The notes under the pieces are model-generated. The model was not told the DNA's origin. It saw only the letters and a list, made by a program, of their open reading frames with translations, and did not search any database. This document shows positions 1-7,657 of a stretch of 64,000 nt of DNA, in pieces. Numbering within the stretch: position 1 is the first letter of the stretch; each line of letters opens with the position of its first letter. Location of the stretch: contig JAHBXY010000027.1 of assembly GCA_019636275.1 (NCBI GenBank), positions 1 to 64,000 of the forward strand, written 5' to 3'. Source of the stretch: Planctomycetota bacterium (GTDB taxonomy: Bacteria; Planctomycetota; J058). Position numbers and translations under genes: made by a program.

Positions 1-841
1 GGACCTCGGCCGGGCCGAGGACGGCGCGCAGCTCGAGCCACTGCGCGGGGTCGAGCACGGCGTGCGCGCCGAGCGGGACGCTGCAGCCGGCGCCGATCGC
101 GTGCAGGAGGTCGCGCTCGGCCTCGGTCGCGTCGCGAACGGCCGGGGCGTCGAGGCCGGCGAGCGCCTCGAGGAGCGCCCGGTCGTCGGCCCGCGCCTCG
201 ATCCCGAGCGCCCCCTGGCCCGGCGCGCACACGAACCACGCCGGCGGCAGCTCGACGCGCCGCACGCCCGCGAGGTCGAGGGCCAGGCGGTCGATCCCGG
301 CCATGGCCAGGACGACCGCGTCGACCTCCCGCGTGCGCGCCTTGTCGACGCGCGTGGGCACGTTGCCGCGGATCGACACGAGCTCGAGGTCGGGGCGCAG
401 GGCCAGGAGCTGGACGCGCCGGCGCACCGACGACGTGCCGACCTTCGCGCCGCGCGCGAGCGGCACGACCGGGTCGGCCTCGTCGACGGCGGCCGGGTGG
501 CACAGGAGCAGGTCGCTCACCGGCGCGCGCACCGGGCGGGCGAGGAGCGTGAGGCCGGGCGTCGGGTCGGTCGGCAGGTCCTTGAGCGAGTGGACGGCGA
601 GGTCCACCTCGCCGCGCAGGAGCGCGCGCTGGATCTCCTTCGTGAACAGCCCCACCTCGCCCGTGGCCTGGCCGAGCTCGGCCAGCGGGCGCGTGGTGTC
701 GAGGTCGCCCGAGGTCTTGATCAGGACGAGCTCGACCTCGAGCCCGAGCGTGCGCACCTGGTCGGCGACGAGGTGGGCCTGCCAGAGCGCGAGCTCGGAG
801 CCGCGGGTGCCGATGCGGACGGGCTGCCGGACGTCGGTCAT
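1..841 (-). CDS. hemC: Hydroxymethylbilane synthase (porphobilinogen deaminase), 3' end cut by window edge
   Basis: HemC polymerises four porphobilinogens into hydroxymethylbilane in the cytoplasm, a step of haem synthesis. The minus-strand frame opens with ATG and reads MTDVRQPVRIGTRGSELALW, the classic HemC N-terminus. It continues through VHSLKDLPT and GAGCSVPLGAHA; the Cys of the last motif should carry the dipyrromethane cofactor. The frame stays open to base 1, so only a short C-terminal part is missing. Its ATG overlaps the stop of the zinc-ribbon frame upstream (ATGA), and hemA lies just before that, so hemA and hemC probably form one operon. Identification is very secure. Confidence 0.96.
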   Translation of the reverse strand, partial: MTDVRQPVRIGTRGSELALWQAHLVADQVRTLGLEVELVLIKTSGDLDTTRPLAELGQATGEVGLFTKEIQRALLRGEVDLAVHSLKDLPTDPTPGLTLLARPVRAPVSDLLLCHPAAVDEADPVVPLARGAKVGTSSVRRRVQLLALRPDLELVSIRGNVPTRVDKARTREVDAVVLAMAGIDRLALDLAGVRRVELPPAWFVCAPGQGALGIEARADDRALLEALAGLDAPAVRDATEAERDLLHAIGAGCSVPLGAHAVLDPAQWLELRAVLGPAEV

Positions 842-1059
842 CGGGCCCCAGGATACGTCAGAGGCCCAGGAGCCGCCGCTTGGCAGGCCAGCCGGTCCCA
901 CACGTTGGCGCAGCGGGGGCAGGCGCCCGCGGTGACGAACGGCGCGAACGCCTCCTCGCACGCGTCGCAGGCCACGAGCGCGGGCGGCGGGGTCCGGCAA
1001 GAAGGGCAGCGCGGGTCGGCCACGTCGTCGAGCGTGGCGGCGGCGCCGCCGACGAGCAA
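838..1059 (-). CDS. Small zinc-ribbon protein between hemA and hemC
   Basis: This frame of about 73 residues carries three CxxC pairs (CPSC, CDAC, CPRC) plus a further Cys, which looks like a zinc-binding ribbon. No ATG is available; TTG is the first start after the HemA stop. The frame is the same as hemA, separated from it only by a TGA and seven codons, and it ends in an ATGA overlap with hemC. It could be a small independent protein made by reinitiation, or a HemA C-terminal extension lost to a stop codon. The Cys pattern argues for real coding. Function is unknown. Confidence 0.5.
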   Translation of the reverse strand: MLVGGAAATLDDVADPRCPSCRTPPPALVACDACEEAFAPFVTAGACPRCANVWDRLACQAAAPGPLTYPGAR

Positions 1060-1077
1060 CCCGGCCGTCGGATCCGG

Positions 1078-2292
1078 TCAGCTCGGGTTGCGCGCCATGC
1101 GCCCGGCGAGGCCCGCGGCGAAGCGCAGGATCGCCTCGCGGTCGTCGTCGCTGAGGTGCGCCAGGCGCGAGCCGAGCATGGCCTGCGCGCTCTCGTCGGC
1201 GATCCGGCGGAAGCGGTCCTCGCGAACGAGGCGCGCGACCTCCTCGGCCACGACGGCGCGCGCCTTGTGGGCCTCGCCCTCGAGCGCGCGCTGGTTCTCG
1301 GCCGAGAGGGCCTCGATCGTGAGCATGTCGACGACGAACACGCCCGGCTGCCCGTCGAGCGCCGGGTCGACGTCACGGGGCAGGCCCAGGTCGCAGACGA
1401 TCAGCGGCAGGCGGGCGCCGGCCGCCTCGCGCGCGGCGAGGGCGGGCGCGAGCGCCTCGGCCGGGACCACGACCTCGGTCGCGGCCGTGGCGGCGAAGAC
1501 GACGTCGACCCAGGCCGGCGGCGCGGCCAGGAACTCGGCCAGCGACTGGGCCCGCCCGCCGAACTTCCGTGCCAGCTCCTCGGCCTTGTCGCGCGTCCGG
1601 TTGACGAAGATCCGCTCGCCCGGCTTGCCCTGGAGCGCCTGCGCGACCTTGCGGGTCATCTCGCCGGCCCCGACGAGGACCGTCACGCCCGGGCCGTCGT
1701 TGCCGAAGTACTTGCGGATCTTGTGCACCGCGACCTGCGCCGCCGACGCGGGCGTGCGGCCGAGGGCGGTCTCGTTCTTCACGCGCCGCGAGCAGGCGGC
1801 GGCGCGGTCGAACAGGCGGGCCAGCGCCGCGCCGGCGAGGCCGGCCGCCGCGCAGCGCTCGAGGGCCCGCTTCGCCTGCCCGGAGATCTCGGTCTCGCCC
1901 AGGACCAGGCTGTCGAGCCCGCTCGTGACGGTCAGGAGGTGCTCGACCGCGCCCTGGCCGGCCCGGACGAAGAGGGCCTCGCCCGGACCCTCGACCTGCG
2001 CCGACGCGCCCCGCGCGGCGAAGAAGGCGCGGGCCCGCGCGAGCAGCTCGGCCGCGTCCTCGTCGCGGAGCGCGTGCGGCATGGCGACGTAGCACTCGAC
2101 GCGGTTGCAGGTCGCCAGGTAGACGAGCTCGTCGGCGCCCAGCGCGTCGCGCAGGGCGGCCTGCGCCGCCGTGTCCTCCGGCGAGAGGACGTAGGTGCCG
2201 AGGCGCCCCAGCCCCACCCGGCGGAAGGAGGTGGCGACGACCGCCACCCGATCGGTCCAGCCCGGACGCTCCGTGTCCACGTTCGGCTTCAT
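1078..2292 (-). CDS. hemA: Glutamyl-tRNA reductase
   Basis: Reduces glutamyl-tRNA(Glu) to glutamate-1-semialdehyde with NADPH, the first committed step of C5-pathway haem synthesis. The catalytic Cys sits in LATCNRVECY (about residue 62). GETEISGQAKRAL, the nucleotide-binding GAGEMTRKVAQAL and a helical C-terminal dimerisation domain follow in the usual order, and length (about 404 aa) is normal. ATG at 2292 (MKPNVD) is preferred because a purine-rich GGAGCGGG lies just upstream; an ATG at 2316 and a further start at 2343 are in frame. hemC follows on the same strand. A 16-bp palindrome lies upstream. Confidence 0.95.
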   Translation of the reverse strand: MKPNVDTERPGWTDRVAVVATSFRRVGLGRLGTYVLSPEDTAAQAALRDALGADELVYLATCNRVECYVAMPHALRDEDAAELLARARAFFAARGASAQVEGPGEALFVRAGQGAVEHLLTVTSGLDSLVLGETEISGQAKRALERCAAAGLAGAALARLFDRAAACSRRVKNETALGRTPASAAQVAVHKIRKYFGNDGPGVTVLVGAGEMTRKVAQALQGKPGERIFVNRTRDKAEELARKFGGRAQSLAEFLAAPPAWVDVVFAATAATEVVVPAEALAPALAAREAAGARLPLIVCDLGLPRDVDPALDGQPGVFVVDMLTIEALSAENQRALEGEAHKARAVVAEEVARLVREDRFRRIADESAQAMLGSRLAHLSDDDREAILRFAAGLAGRMARNPS

Positions 2293-2347
2293 CCCGCTCC
2301 CGCTCCCGACGGCCATCCACAGCACACGGTCAGCCAGGCACAACTCT

Positions 2348-2363
2348 CATGCTGGCCAGCATG
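2348..2363. promoter_or_regulatory. Perfect 16-bp palindrome upstream of hemA
   Basis: CATGCTGGCCAGCATG is a perfect dyad about 55 bp upstream of the hemA start. Size and position suit a dimeric repressor or activator operator. No factor can be named, and the operator role is an inference. Confidence 0.4.
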
Positions 2364-2552
2364 TGCGTTCCAGAAGGGTTCGGCTTCCTTCCCGGGTGCG
2401 CACGGCGTGCGCACACCGGGGCAACCCTGGATAACACGGCGCGGTCCATTGCGTTCACTCAGGGGCGCAGGCACTTACGTTCGCGGCCGTCACGCGGGCA
2501 TGACAGCCGGCGCCGCACGACGTCGCGCGCGTGTGAAGCGGGCAAGGAAAGC

Positions 2553-2584
2553 GCGAGGGCCGCGACTCGCGTCGCGGCCCTCGC
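2553..2584 (-). terminator. Strong hairpin, probable terminator of the cytochrome-like lipoprotein gene
   Basis: A perfect 14-bp GC-rich stem with a 4-nt loop starts about 34 bp past the stop of the minus-strand lipoprotein gene. On that strand it is followed by GCTTTCCTTG, a weak U-rich tail. It fits a Rho-independent terminator separating this gene from hemA. Confidence 0.6.
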
Positions 2585-2617
2585 ACCGGGTTCAGGAGTG
2601 CAATGAGGGGTGGAGGG

Positions 2618-4120
2618 TTACTGGAGCGGGCGGCCGTTCTGGATCCACTGGGTGATCGTGTTGGCCCCCTGCTGGTTGAGCTGCGGGCCGCCGCCGTGGG
2701 CCGTGCCCATGCCCTTGGTGATCAGGAGCGAGTTGGCCGGATCGAGCGTGTTCGTCAGGACCGGGGCCGTCGAGCGGATCAGCATGGCGTGGTCGTTCGT
2801 GTCGTTGCCCGTGAAGATCAGCGTCGTGGTGCCCGCCGCGCCGCCAGACACGTGGCAGTTGGTGCACGAGGTGAGGACCGCCTTCACGTTGCCCACGTAG
2901 GTCGGGCCGCTCGGGGGCGGGGGCGGGGGCGGCGGGGGCGGCGGGGGCGGCGGGGGCGGCAGGGCGATCCCGCCGCCGTTGGCGATCCGGCGGTAGACGT
3001 GGGCGCCGGTGGCCGTGCGCACGCCGACGAGCGTCTCGGCGATGTTCGGCGAGGCCAGGGCGCCGATCTCCAGCACGCCCGTGGGGAGCGTCGGATCGTT
3101 CACCCAGGTGCCGTTGGCGGCGCGGTAGAGCAGGCGGCCGCGCGAGGTGCCGACGAGGATCGTCGAGTCCTGCTCGCACAGCGCCAGGGGCGCCTCGCCC
3201 GAGAAGCCGACCAGCGACTCGAGGCGCTCGCCGTCGAAGTGGTAGACCGCGCCCCCGGTCGGCGTGCCGGTCGCCACGTCGAAGTTGCCGACCGCGACGA
3301 TCAGCGACAGGTTGTTGACCACGAGCATGCTGGTCACGCGCGCCCGCCCGGCGCCGCCGAGGTCGAGCACCGGCCGCCAGGTCGCGCCCGAGCCGCGGTA
3401 GACGCTCGCCGTGCCGCCGCCGAAGCCGTTGCCGGACAGTCCGACCCACACCTCGTTGCGGTAGGCCACGGCGGCCGTGGGGATGTGGCTGCCGATGATC
3501 GCGATGTCGTTGACGAAGTTCGCCACGCCGTTGCTCATCAGGCTGACGACCGCCGGCCGCGTCCCGACCTCGCCCGAGATGCAGTAGACGTCCTCGCCCA
3601 GGGCGCAGACGACCGACTCGGAGTAGGGCGTGTCGTGGATCAGGCGCCAGGCGCCCGTCGACGAGTCGCGCAGGTAGACGTCGCCGCCGGCCGGCGCGCT
3701 CTCGTTGCCGGTCGCGACCAGCAGGGCGGTGCTGATGCGGGCGACGCTCGTGATGTCGAACACCAGCGAGGCCTCGCCGCGCGAGGTGCCGTTGATGAAC
3801 GAGTCGATCCGGCCGAGCGGCGAGTGGGCCACGACGAGCTGCGAGCTCGCCGGCGCCACGCCGGGCACGAACGCGAACCCGTCGACCGTGCCGCCGGCGA
3901 CCTGGTTGGCCTGGAAGAAGTGCTCGTCCCAGGAGTAGCCCTGCGGGTCGAGCGCGGCGACGTTCAGCCCGCTCGACACCGGGCTCACGGTGCTGATGAC
4001 GCCGACCGCGGCCGACCGCGCGCCGCCGCCGCCACCACCACCGCCGCCACAGCCGCCCGCGGCGGCCCCCAGGACCACCGACCCGATCATCGACCCGATC
4101 GCGACGCTCCGAGCCTTCAT
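2618..4120 (-). CDS. Exported lipoprotein with polyproline linker and C-terminal mono-haem cytochrome-like domain
   Basis: A 500-residue protein that begins MKARSVAIGSM, has a hydrophobic signal and a lipobox (AAAGGC), then a polyglycine stretch, so it is predicted to be lipid-anchored. Residues about 40-375 contain repeated short beta-like segments (YRGSGATWRPVLDL, VYHFDGERL) suggestive of a propeller. A run of about 17 prolines then leads to a C-terminal domain with one haem motif, CTNCH, and a downstream Met (ITKGMG) that could be the sixth ligand. A role in periplasmic electron transfer or surface sensing is inferred; no named family was recognised. It stands alone, with a strong hairpin downstream. 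Confidence 0.8.
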   Translation of the reverse strand: MKARSVAIGSMIGSVVLGAAAGGCGGGGGGGGGARSAAVGVISTVSPVSSGLNVAALDPQGYSWDEHFFQANQVAGGTVDGFAFVPGVAPASSQLVVAHSPLGRIDSFINGTSRGEASLVFDITSVARISTALLVATGNESAPAGGDVYLRDSSTGAWRLIHDTPYSESVVCALGEDVYCISGEVGTRPAVVSLMSNGVANFVNDIAIIGSHIPTAAVAYRNEVWVGLSGNGFGGGTASVYRGSGATWRPVLDLGGAGRARVTSMLVVNNLSLIVAVGNFDVATGTPTGGAVYHFDGERLESLVGFSGEAPLALCEQDSTILVGTSRGRLLYRAANGTWVNDPTLPTGVLEIGALASPNIAETLVGVRTATGAHVYRRIANGGGIALPPPPPPPPPPPPPPPPSGPTYVGNVKAVLTSCTNCHVSGGAAGTTTLIFTGNDTNDHAMLIRSTAPVLTNTLDPANSLLITKGMGTAHGGGPQLNQQGANTITQWIQNGRPLQ

Positions 4121-4520
4121 TGCACCCTCCCGTTGTCCCGGCCGACCCAGGCGCGAGACAGAAGGGTCAAGTGCAAGCCCGTTGCCATCACCGCAAACCT
4201 ATGCGCATCAACGCGTGTGACCATCTGGATCGGCCCGTTGACACGGGCGTGAACTGGATACCGTGAACACCGTGCACGCGGTGCGCACCGGAGTGTGTTC
4301 AGACGACGACTGTTGTGTGCCATGAAGTTAGAGCCGATCGCGCCAGATCGGCCGACGAATGCAGCAAGACTTACGAATGACGCGCACGGCGTGCGCAGCG
4401 TCGCAGGATCTGGAGTGTCGCCGTCTGGCGACCACGTCCGGCCCCCTGCGCGGCTCCTCGGAGCCGCGCGGTGCTCGGTGGGGCAGCGAGTTGCGTGATC
4501 GGCGCGCGGGGTCCGGAAAC

Positions 4521-4561
4521 GACGACGCCCGCGGCGCCTTGCAGGCAACGCGGGCGACGTC
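4521..4561 (-). terminator. Hairpin downstream of tyrS, possible terminator
   Basis: Arms 4521-4533 and 4549-4561 pair over 13 positions with a single A-A mismatch and a 15-nt loop. On the minus strand it is followed by GTTTCC. It could terminate the tyrS transcript or be one arm of a structured RNA with the neighbouring repeat. Confidence 0.4.
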
Positions 4562-4578
4562 TAGATAGAGGGCCAGGG

Positions 4579-4663
4579 GGAGCAGTCCGGGCGCCGTGCT
4601 GGAGCCGCCGCGACTCCAGTGACTTTCACGGCCGCGCGCGATGGTTTCCTGCCGGACTGCTCC
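4579..4663. repeat. Long inverted repeat with nested stem-loops (structured RNA candidate)
   Basis: Outer arms GGAGCAGTCCGG (4579-4590) and CCGGACTGCTCC (4652-4663) are a perfect 12-bp pair. Nested inside are a 6-bp CTGGAG/CTCCAG stem and a partial GCCGTG/CACGGC pairing, so the 85-nt segment can fold as a branched or extended hairpin. It does not match a tRNA, SRP RNA or riboswitch that I could recognise. It lies about 185 bp downstream of tyrS. Confidence 0.45.
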
Positions 4664-4847
4664 TCCCGGTTTTCACCGAGCCTCGCTGGACCTCGCGGCC
4701 CCCTCGGCTCACGGGACGCAGTTTGGCCGGCCCAGGTCACGCGCCCGTCACGACCCCATGAAATCCCCGTCACTCGAAGATCGCGCTTAGCGCCTGCCGG
4801 ATAGCGAGTTAGGCGCGCGCGAAGATCGGGCCGTGACACACGGGCCC

Positions 4848-6143
4848 TCACACGGCCCGGACGAGGACGTATCCCTTCTTCCCCTTGCGCACGACGAGCG
4901 TGCGGTCGTGCAGGAGGTCGGCGCCGGTCACGCGCCGCTCGGGGTCGACGACCTTCTCGCCGTTGAGCGCGATCGACTTGTCCTGCGCGATGTCGCGCTT
5001 CGCCTGCCCGCGCTTCTCGCCGCCGCCGTAGACCGCGTGCACGACGAGGTCGAGGAGCGAGAGCCCCTCGCCCGCGAGCCGCGCGCGCTCGAGCTCCACG
5101 ACGGGCGCGCCGTCGAAGGCCTGCTCGAGGTACTCCGCCGGGACCTTCAGCAGGTCGTCGCGCGAGCCGTGCGAGAAGAGGACCTCGACCGCGCGCTCGA
5201 CGCGCTCGGCCTCGTCGGCGCCGTGGACCATCTCCGTCATGTGACGGGCCAGCACGCGCTGCGCCTCGTTGGGCGCGCTCTTCTCCTGCACCTTGCGCTC
5301 GAGCGCGGCGATCTCGTCGACGGGCAGGAAGGAGAACAGGCGCAGGCGCGTGATCACGTCGGCGTCGGGCGTGTTGAACCAGAACTGCCGGAAGGCGAAC
5401 GGGCTGGTCATCGCCGGGTCGAGGTAGACGGCGCCCCGGGCCGTCTTGCCGAACTTCGAGCCGTCCGAGTTCATGAGCAGCGGGAAGGTCAGGCCGTAGA
5501 CGTGGCGCCCGAGCGCGCGCCGGCAGAGGTCGATCCCGGCCGTGATGTTCCCCCACTGGTCGCTGCCGCCGACCTGCACCGTGCAGCCGCGCTCGCGCGC
5601 GAGCACGAGGTAGTCGTTGGCCTGCAGCAGCGAGTAGCTGAACTCGGTGAAGCTGATCCCCTCGCCCTCGCGCTCGATCCGGTTCTTGACCGAGTCCTTC
5701 TTCACCATGACGTTCACGGCGAAGTGCTTGCCGACGTCGCGCAGGAAGTCGAGGAGGCGCAGCTCGCCCGTCCAGTCGAGGTTGTCGACCATGACCCCGC
5801 GCTGCCCATCGAGGACGAGGAAGCGCTCGAGCTGCCGCTTGATCGAGGCCAGGTTGTGGGCCAGGGCGTCGCGGCCGAGGAGGTTGCGCTCCTCGTTCTT
5901 GCCGCTCGGGTCGCCGATCAGCCCCGTCGCGCCGCCGGCGAGGGCGATCACGGTGTGGCCCGCCTGCTGGAAGCGCCGGAGCCCGAGCAGCGGGACGAGG
6001 TTGCCGACGTGGAGGCTCGGCGCCGACGGGTCGAACCCGGCGTAGACCACCTGCGGCCGCTCGAGGGCCTTGGCCAGCGGCTCCTCGTGCGCCGACACCT
6101 GGTGGATCAGCCCGCGGGCCTCGAGCTCCTGGAACAGGTTCAC
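4848..6143 (-). CDS. tyrS: Tyrosyl-tRNA synthetase
   Basis: Class Ic synthetase that charges tRNA(Tyr). It begins VNLFQELEARGLIHQ and contains the HIGH-equivalent HVGN, the substrate-pocket motif GGSDQWGNITAG and the KMSKS-equivalent KFGKT. A C-terminal S4-type RNA-binding domain (KRDIAQDKSIALNGEKV) follows. At about 431 aa it is of normal length. The GTG at 6143 is chosen because AGGAGG sits 9 nt upstream and homology starts there, although the frame stays open to 6299. It appears monocistronic. Confidence 0.96.
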   Translation of the reverse strand: MNLFQELEARGLIHQVSAHEEPLAKALERPQVVYAGFDPSAPSLHVGNLVPLLGLRRFQQAGHTVIALAGGATGLIGDPSGKNEERNLLGRDALAHNLASIKRQLERFLVLDGQRGVMVDNLDWTGELRLLDFLRDVGKHFAVNVMVKKDSVKNRIEREGEGISFTEFSYSLLQANDYLVLARERGCTVQVGGSDQWGNITAGIDLCRRALGRHVYGLTFPLLMNSDGSKFGKTARGAVYLDPAMTSPFAFRQFWFNTPDADVITRLRLFSFLPVDEIAALERKVQEKSAPNEAQRVLARHMTEMVHGADEAERVERAVEVLFSHGSRDDLLKVPAEYLEQAFDGAPVVELERARLAGEGLSLLDLVVHAVYGGGEKRGQAKRDIAQDKSIALNGEKVVDPERRVTGADLLHDRTLVVRKGKKGYVLVRAV

Positions 6144-6343
6144 CGTCGTCGCCTCCTGCGGCAGGGATCCTACCGCCGGGACGCCAGGGCGGCGGCGGAC
6201 CGTCGCGGGTAGCATCGCCGCCGAGTGATGCGCTCGCGAGGGGCGGGCGCTCGAGCACGAACCGGGCTGCGCGGGTCGCCCCGTGCCGCCCGTCCCCATC
6301 GCTCGCGCTGACGCGCTCGACGGCTCGACTCACCGGAGGTGGC

Positions 6344-6943
6344 ATGAAGCAGGTGCTCGACGGCGTGTGGACCTGGTCGGTGTTCGACGAGGCGCGGCAG
6401 GTCGACTTCAACGGCTACTTCGTCGACACCGGCGCCGGGCGCCTCCTCGTCGACCCGGTGGCCTGGACGCCCGAGGTCGAGGCGGCGCTCGAGCGGCTGG
6501 GGCCGCCCACGGAGGTGGTCCTCACCAACAAGGACCACCGCCGCGCCGCCGCCCGCGCCCGCGAGCGCTTCGGCGCGGCCGTCCTCGTCCACGCGCTCGA
6601 CCGGCCGCTCCTCGACCTCGCGGCCGACCGCGCCCTCGACGACGGCGACCTCGTGGCCGGCGCCCTCCGCGTCGTGCACCTGTCGGGTCAGAAGTCGCCG
6701 GGCGAGATGGCGCTGCACTGGCAGGCGCGGCGCCTGCTCGTCCTCGGCGACGCGCTGTGGGGCAAGCCGGCGGGGCGGCTCACCATGCTGCCCGACGCCA
6801 AGTACGCCGACCCGGCCGCCGCCCGCGCCGGGCTCCAGCGCCTCGGCGGCCTCGACGTCGACGCCGTGCTCGTCGGCGACGGCGCGCCGATCGTCAGCGG
6901 CGCCGGCGCGATCCTCCGCGAGACGCTGGCTGCGCTCGAGTAG
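6344..6943 (+). CDS. Metallo-beta-lactamase-fold protein lacking the canonical metal motif
   Basis: A 199-residue protein with the strand order of a compact metallo-beta-lactamase domain: FNGYFVDTGAGRLLVDPV, then EVVLTNKDHRRAAA, then LLVLGDALWG. The usual HxHxDH is replaced by NKDHRR, so normal di-zinc hydrolysis is doubtful. ATG at 6344 follows GGAGGTGGC, a good ribosome site. It may be a non-catalytic relative or use another metal arrangement. It lies about 100 bp before the FHA gene and its link to the electron-transfer cluster is unclear. Confidence 0.75.
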   Translation: MKQVLDGVWTWSVFDEARQVDFNGYFVDTGAGRLLVDPVAWTPEVEAALERLGPPTEVVLTNKDHRRAAARARERFGAAVLVHALDRPLLDLAADRALDDGDLVAGALRVVHLSGQKSPGEMALHWQARRLLVLGDALWGKPAGRLTMLPDAKYADPAAARAGLQRLGGLDVDAVLVGDGAPIVSGAGAILRETLAALE

Positions 6944-7048
6944 ACGGCTGGTTCCCCTCCCGCACGCCTGATCCCTGGTTTCAGGGTTTCCCCTACTAGG
7001 AATGTCGGGGCGGGTGCTGTAAGCCTTTGGGCTGAAGAGGGAGAGACC

Positions 7049-7657
7049 ATGCCGACCGTGCGCGAGTTGCTGCAGGACGACCTGACAGAAGACCTGTTCC
7101 TGCGCCGACACGTGCACCCGGCCCTGGTCATCGACCCGCCTGGCCTGGCCGTGGAGGGCACGCGGATCGATACGCCGGACCAGCCCTTCTTCACGCGCGA
7201 CGGGACCGCCACCCTCCTGCCGGACCTCGACGACGTCGGCTCCGCCACGGACGTCATGACGGCCGTCCACGTGGCGCAGGCGACGGGCCTGGCCGCCGAG
7301 GCCCTGCGCCCCGACACGCAGGTCGAGTGGCTGGTGAAGTCGCCGCGCAACCCGTTCGGCGCGCTGATCACCGTCGGCCGCACGCCCAACAACGACATCG
7401 TGCTCCCGCAGGCGACCGTCTCCAAGGTCCACGCGATCTTCAACCACGGCGCCGGCGGCTGGACGATCAGCGACTCGCGCTCGAGCAACGGCACGTTCCT
7501 CGACGGCCTGCGCCTGCCGCCCGGCGAGAAGCGCGCCATCGAGGACGGGGCGGAGCTGCGCTTCGGCCGCGACATCCGCGCGCGCTTCGTCGTGCCGCGG
7601 AGCCTGGTCCTCCTCCTGCAGGAGGCCCGGCGCCAGCGCCGCCGCGCCGGCTGGTGA
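7049..7657 (+). CDS. FHA-domain protein heading the electron-transfer cluster
   Basis: A 202-residue cytoplasmic protein. Residues 1-85 are of unknown type. Residues about 95-180 form a forkhead-associated domain with the expected motifs: ITVGRTPNNDIVLP, VSKVHAIF and SDSRSSNGTFLDG. FHA domains bind phosphothreonine peptides, so it may link Ser/Thr kinase signalling to the cluster; that is inference. The last codons overlap the start of the oxidoreductase gene (GTGA), indicating translational coupling. ATG at 7049 follows GAAGAGGGAGAG. Confidence 0.88.
   Translation: MPTVRELLQDDLTEDLFLRRHVHPALVIDPPGLAVEGTRIDTPDQPFFTRDGTATLLPDLDDVGSATDVMTAVHVAQATGLAAEALRPDTQVEWLVKSPRNPFGALITVGRTPNNDIVLPQATVSKVHAIFNHGAGGWTISDSRSSNGTFLDGLRLPPGEKRAIEDGAELRFGRDIRARFVVPRSLVLLLQEARRQRRRAGW

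Larger units (their letters stand above)
4121..4847. other. 727-bp intergenic region with two strong hairpins
   Basis: No convincing protein-coding frame was found here. The half next to the lipoprotein gene (4121-4500) shows nothing recognisable and is less GC-biased than its surroundings. The half next to tyrS holds two separate inverted repeats, annotated individually. Confidence 0.6.

Noticed and set aside
62..2655. Long plus-strand open frames opposite hemC and hemA
   Set aside because: They are antisense shadows caused by high GC; the translations are Arg/Ala/Gly-rich without motifs, while the minus strand carries complete haem-synthesis enzymes.
4579..4663. The structured repeat as a selenocysteine or other tRNA
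   Set aside because: No anticodon arm, T-loop consensus or CCA-compatible acceptor end could be fitted; the 12-bp outer stem is too long for a normal tRNA.
4828..4858. GGGCCGTG/CACGGCCC inverted repeat at the tyrS stop as a terminator
   Set aside because: It overlaps the last codons of tyrS and has no U-tract, so it was not annotated as a terminator.
6972..6985. CCCTGGTTTCAGGG hairpin before the FHA gene as a terminator
   Set aside because: The stem is only 5 bp with a short pyrimidine tail; too weak to call.
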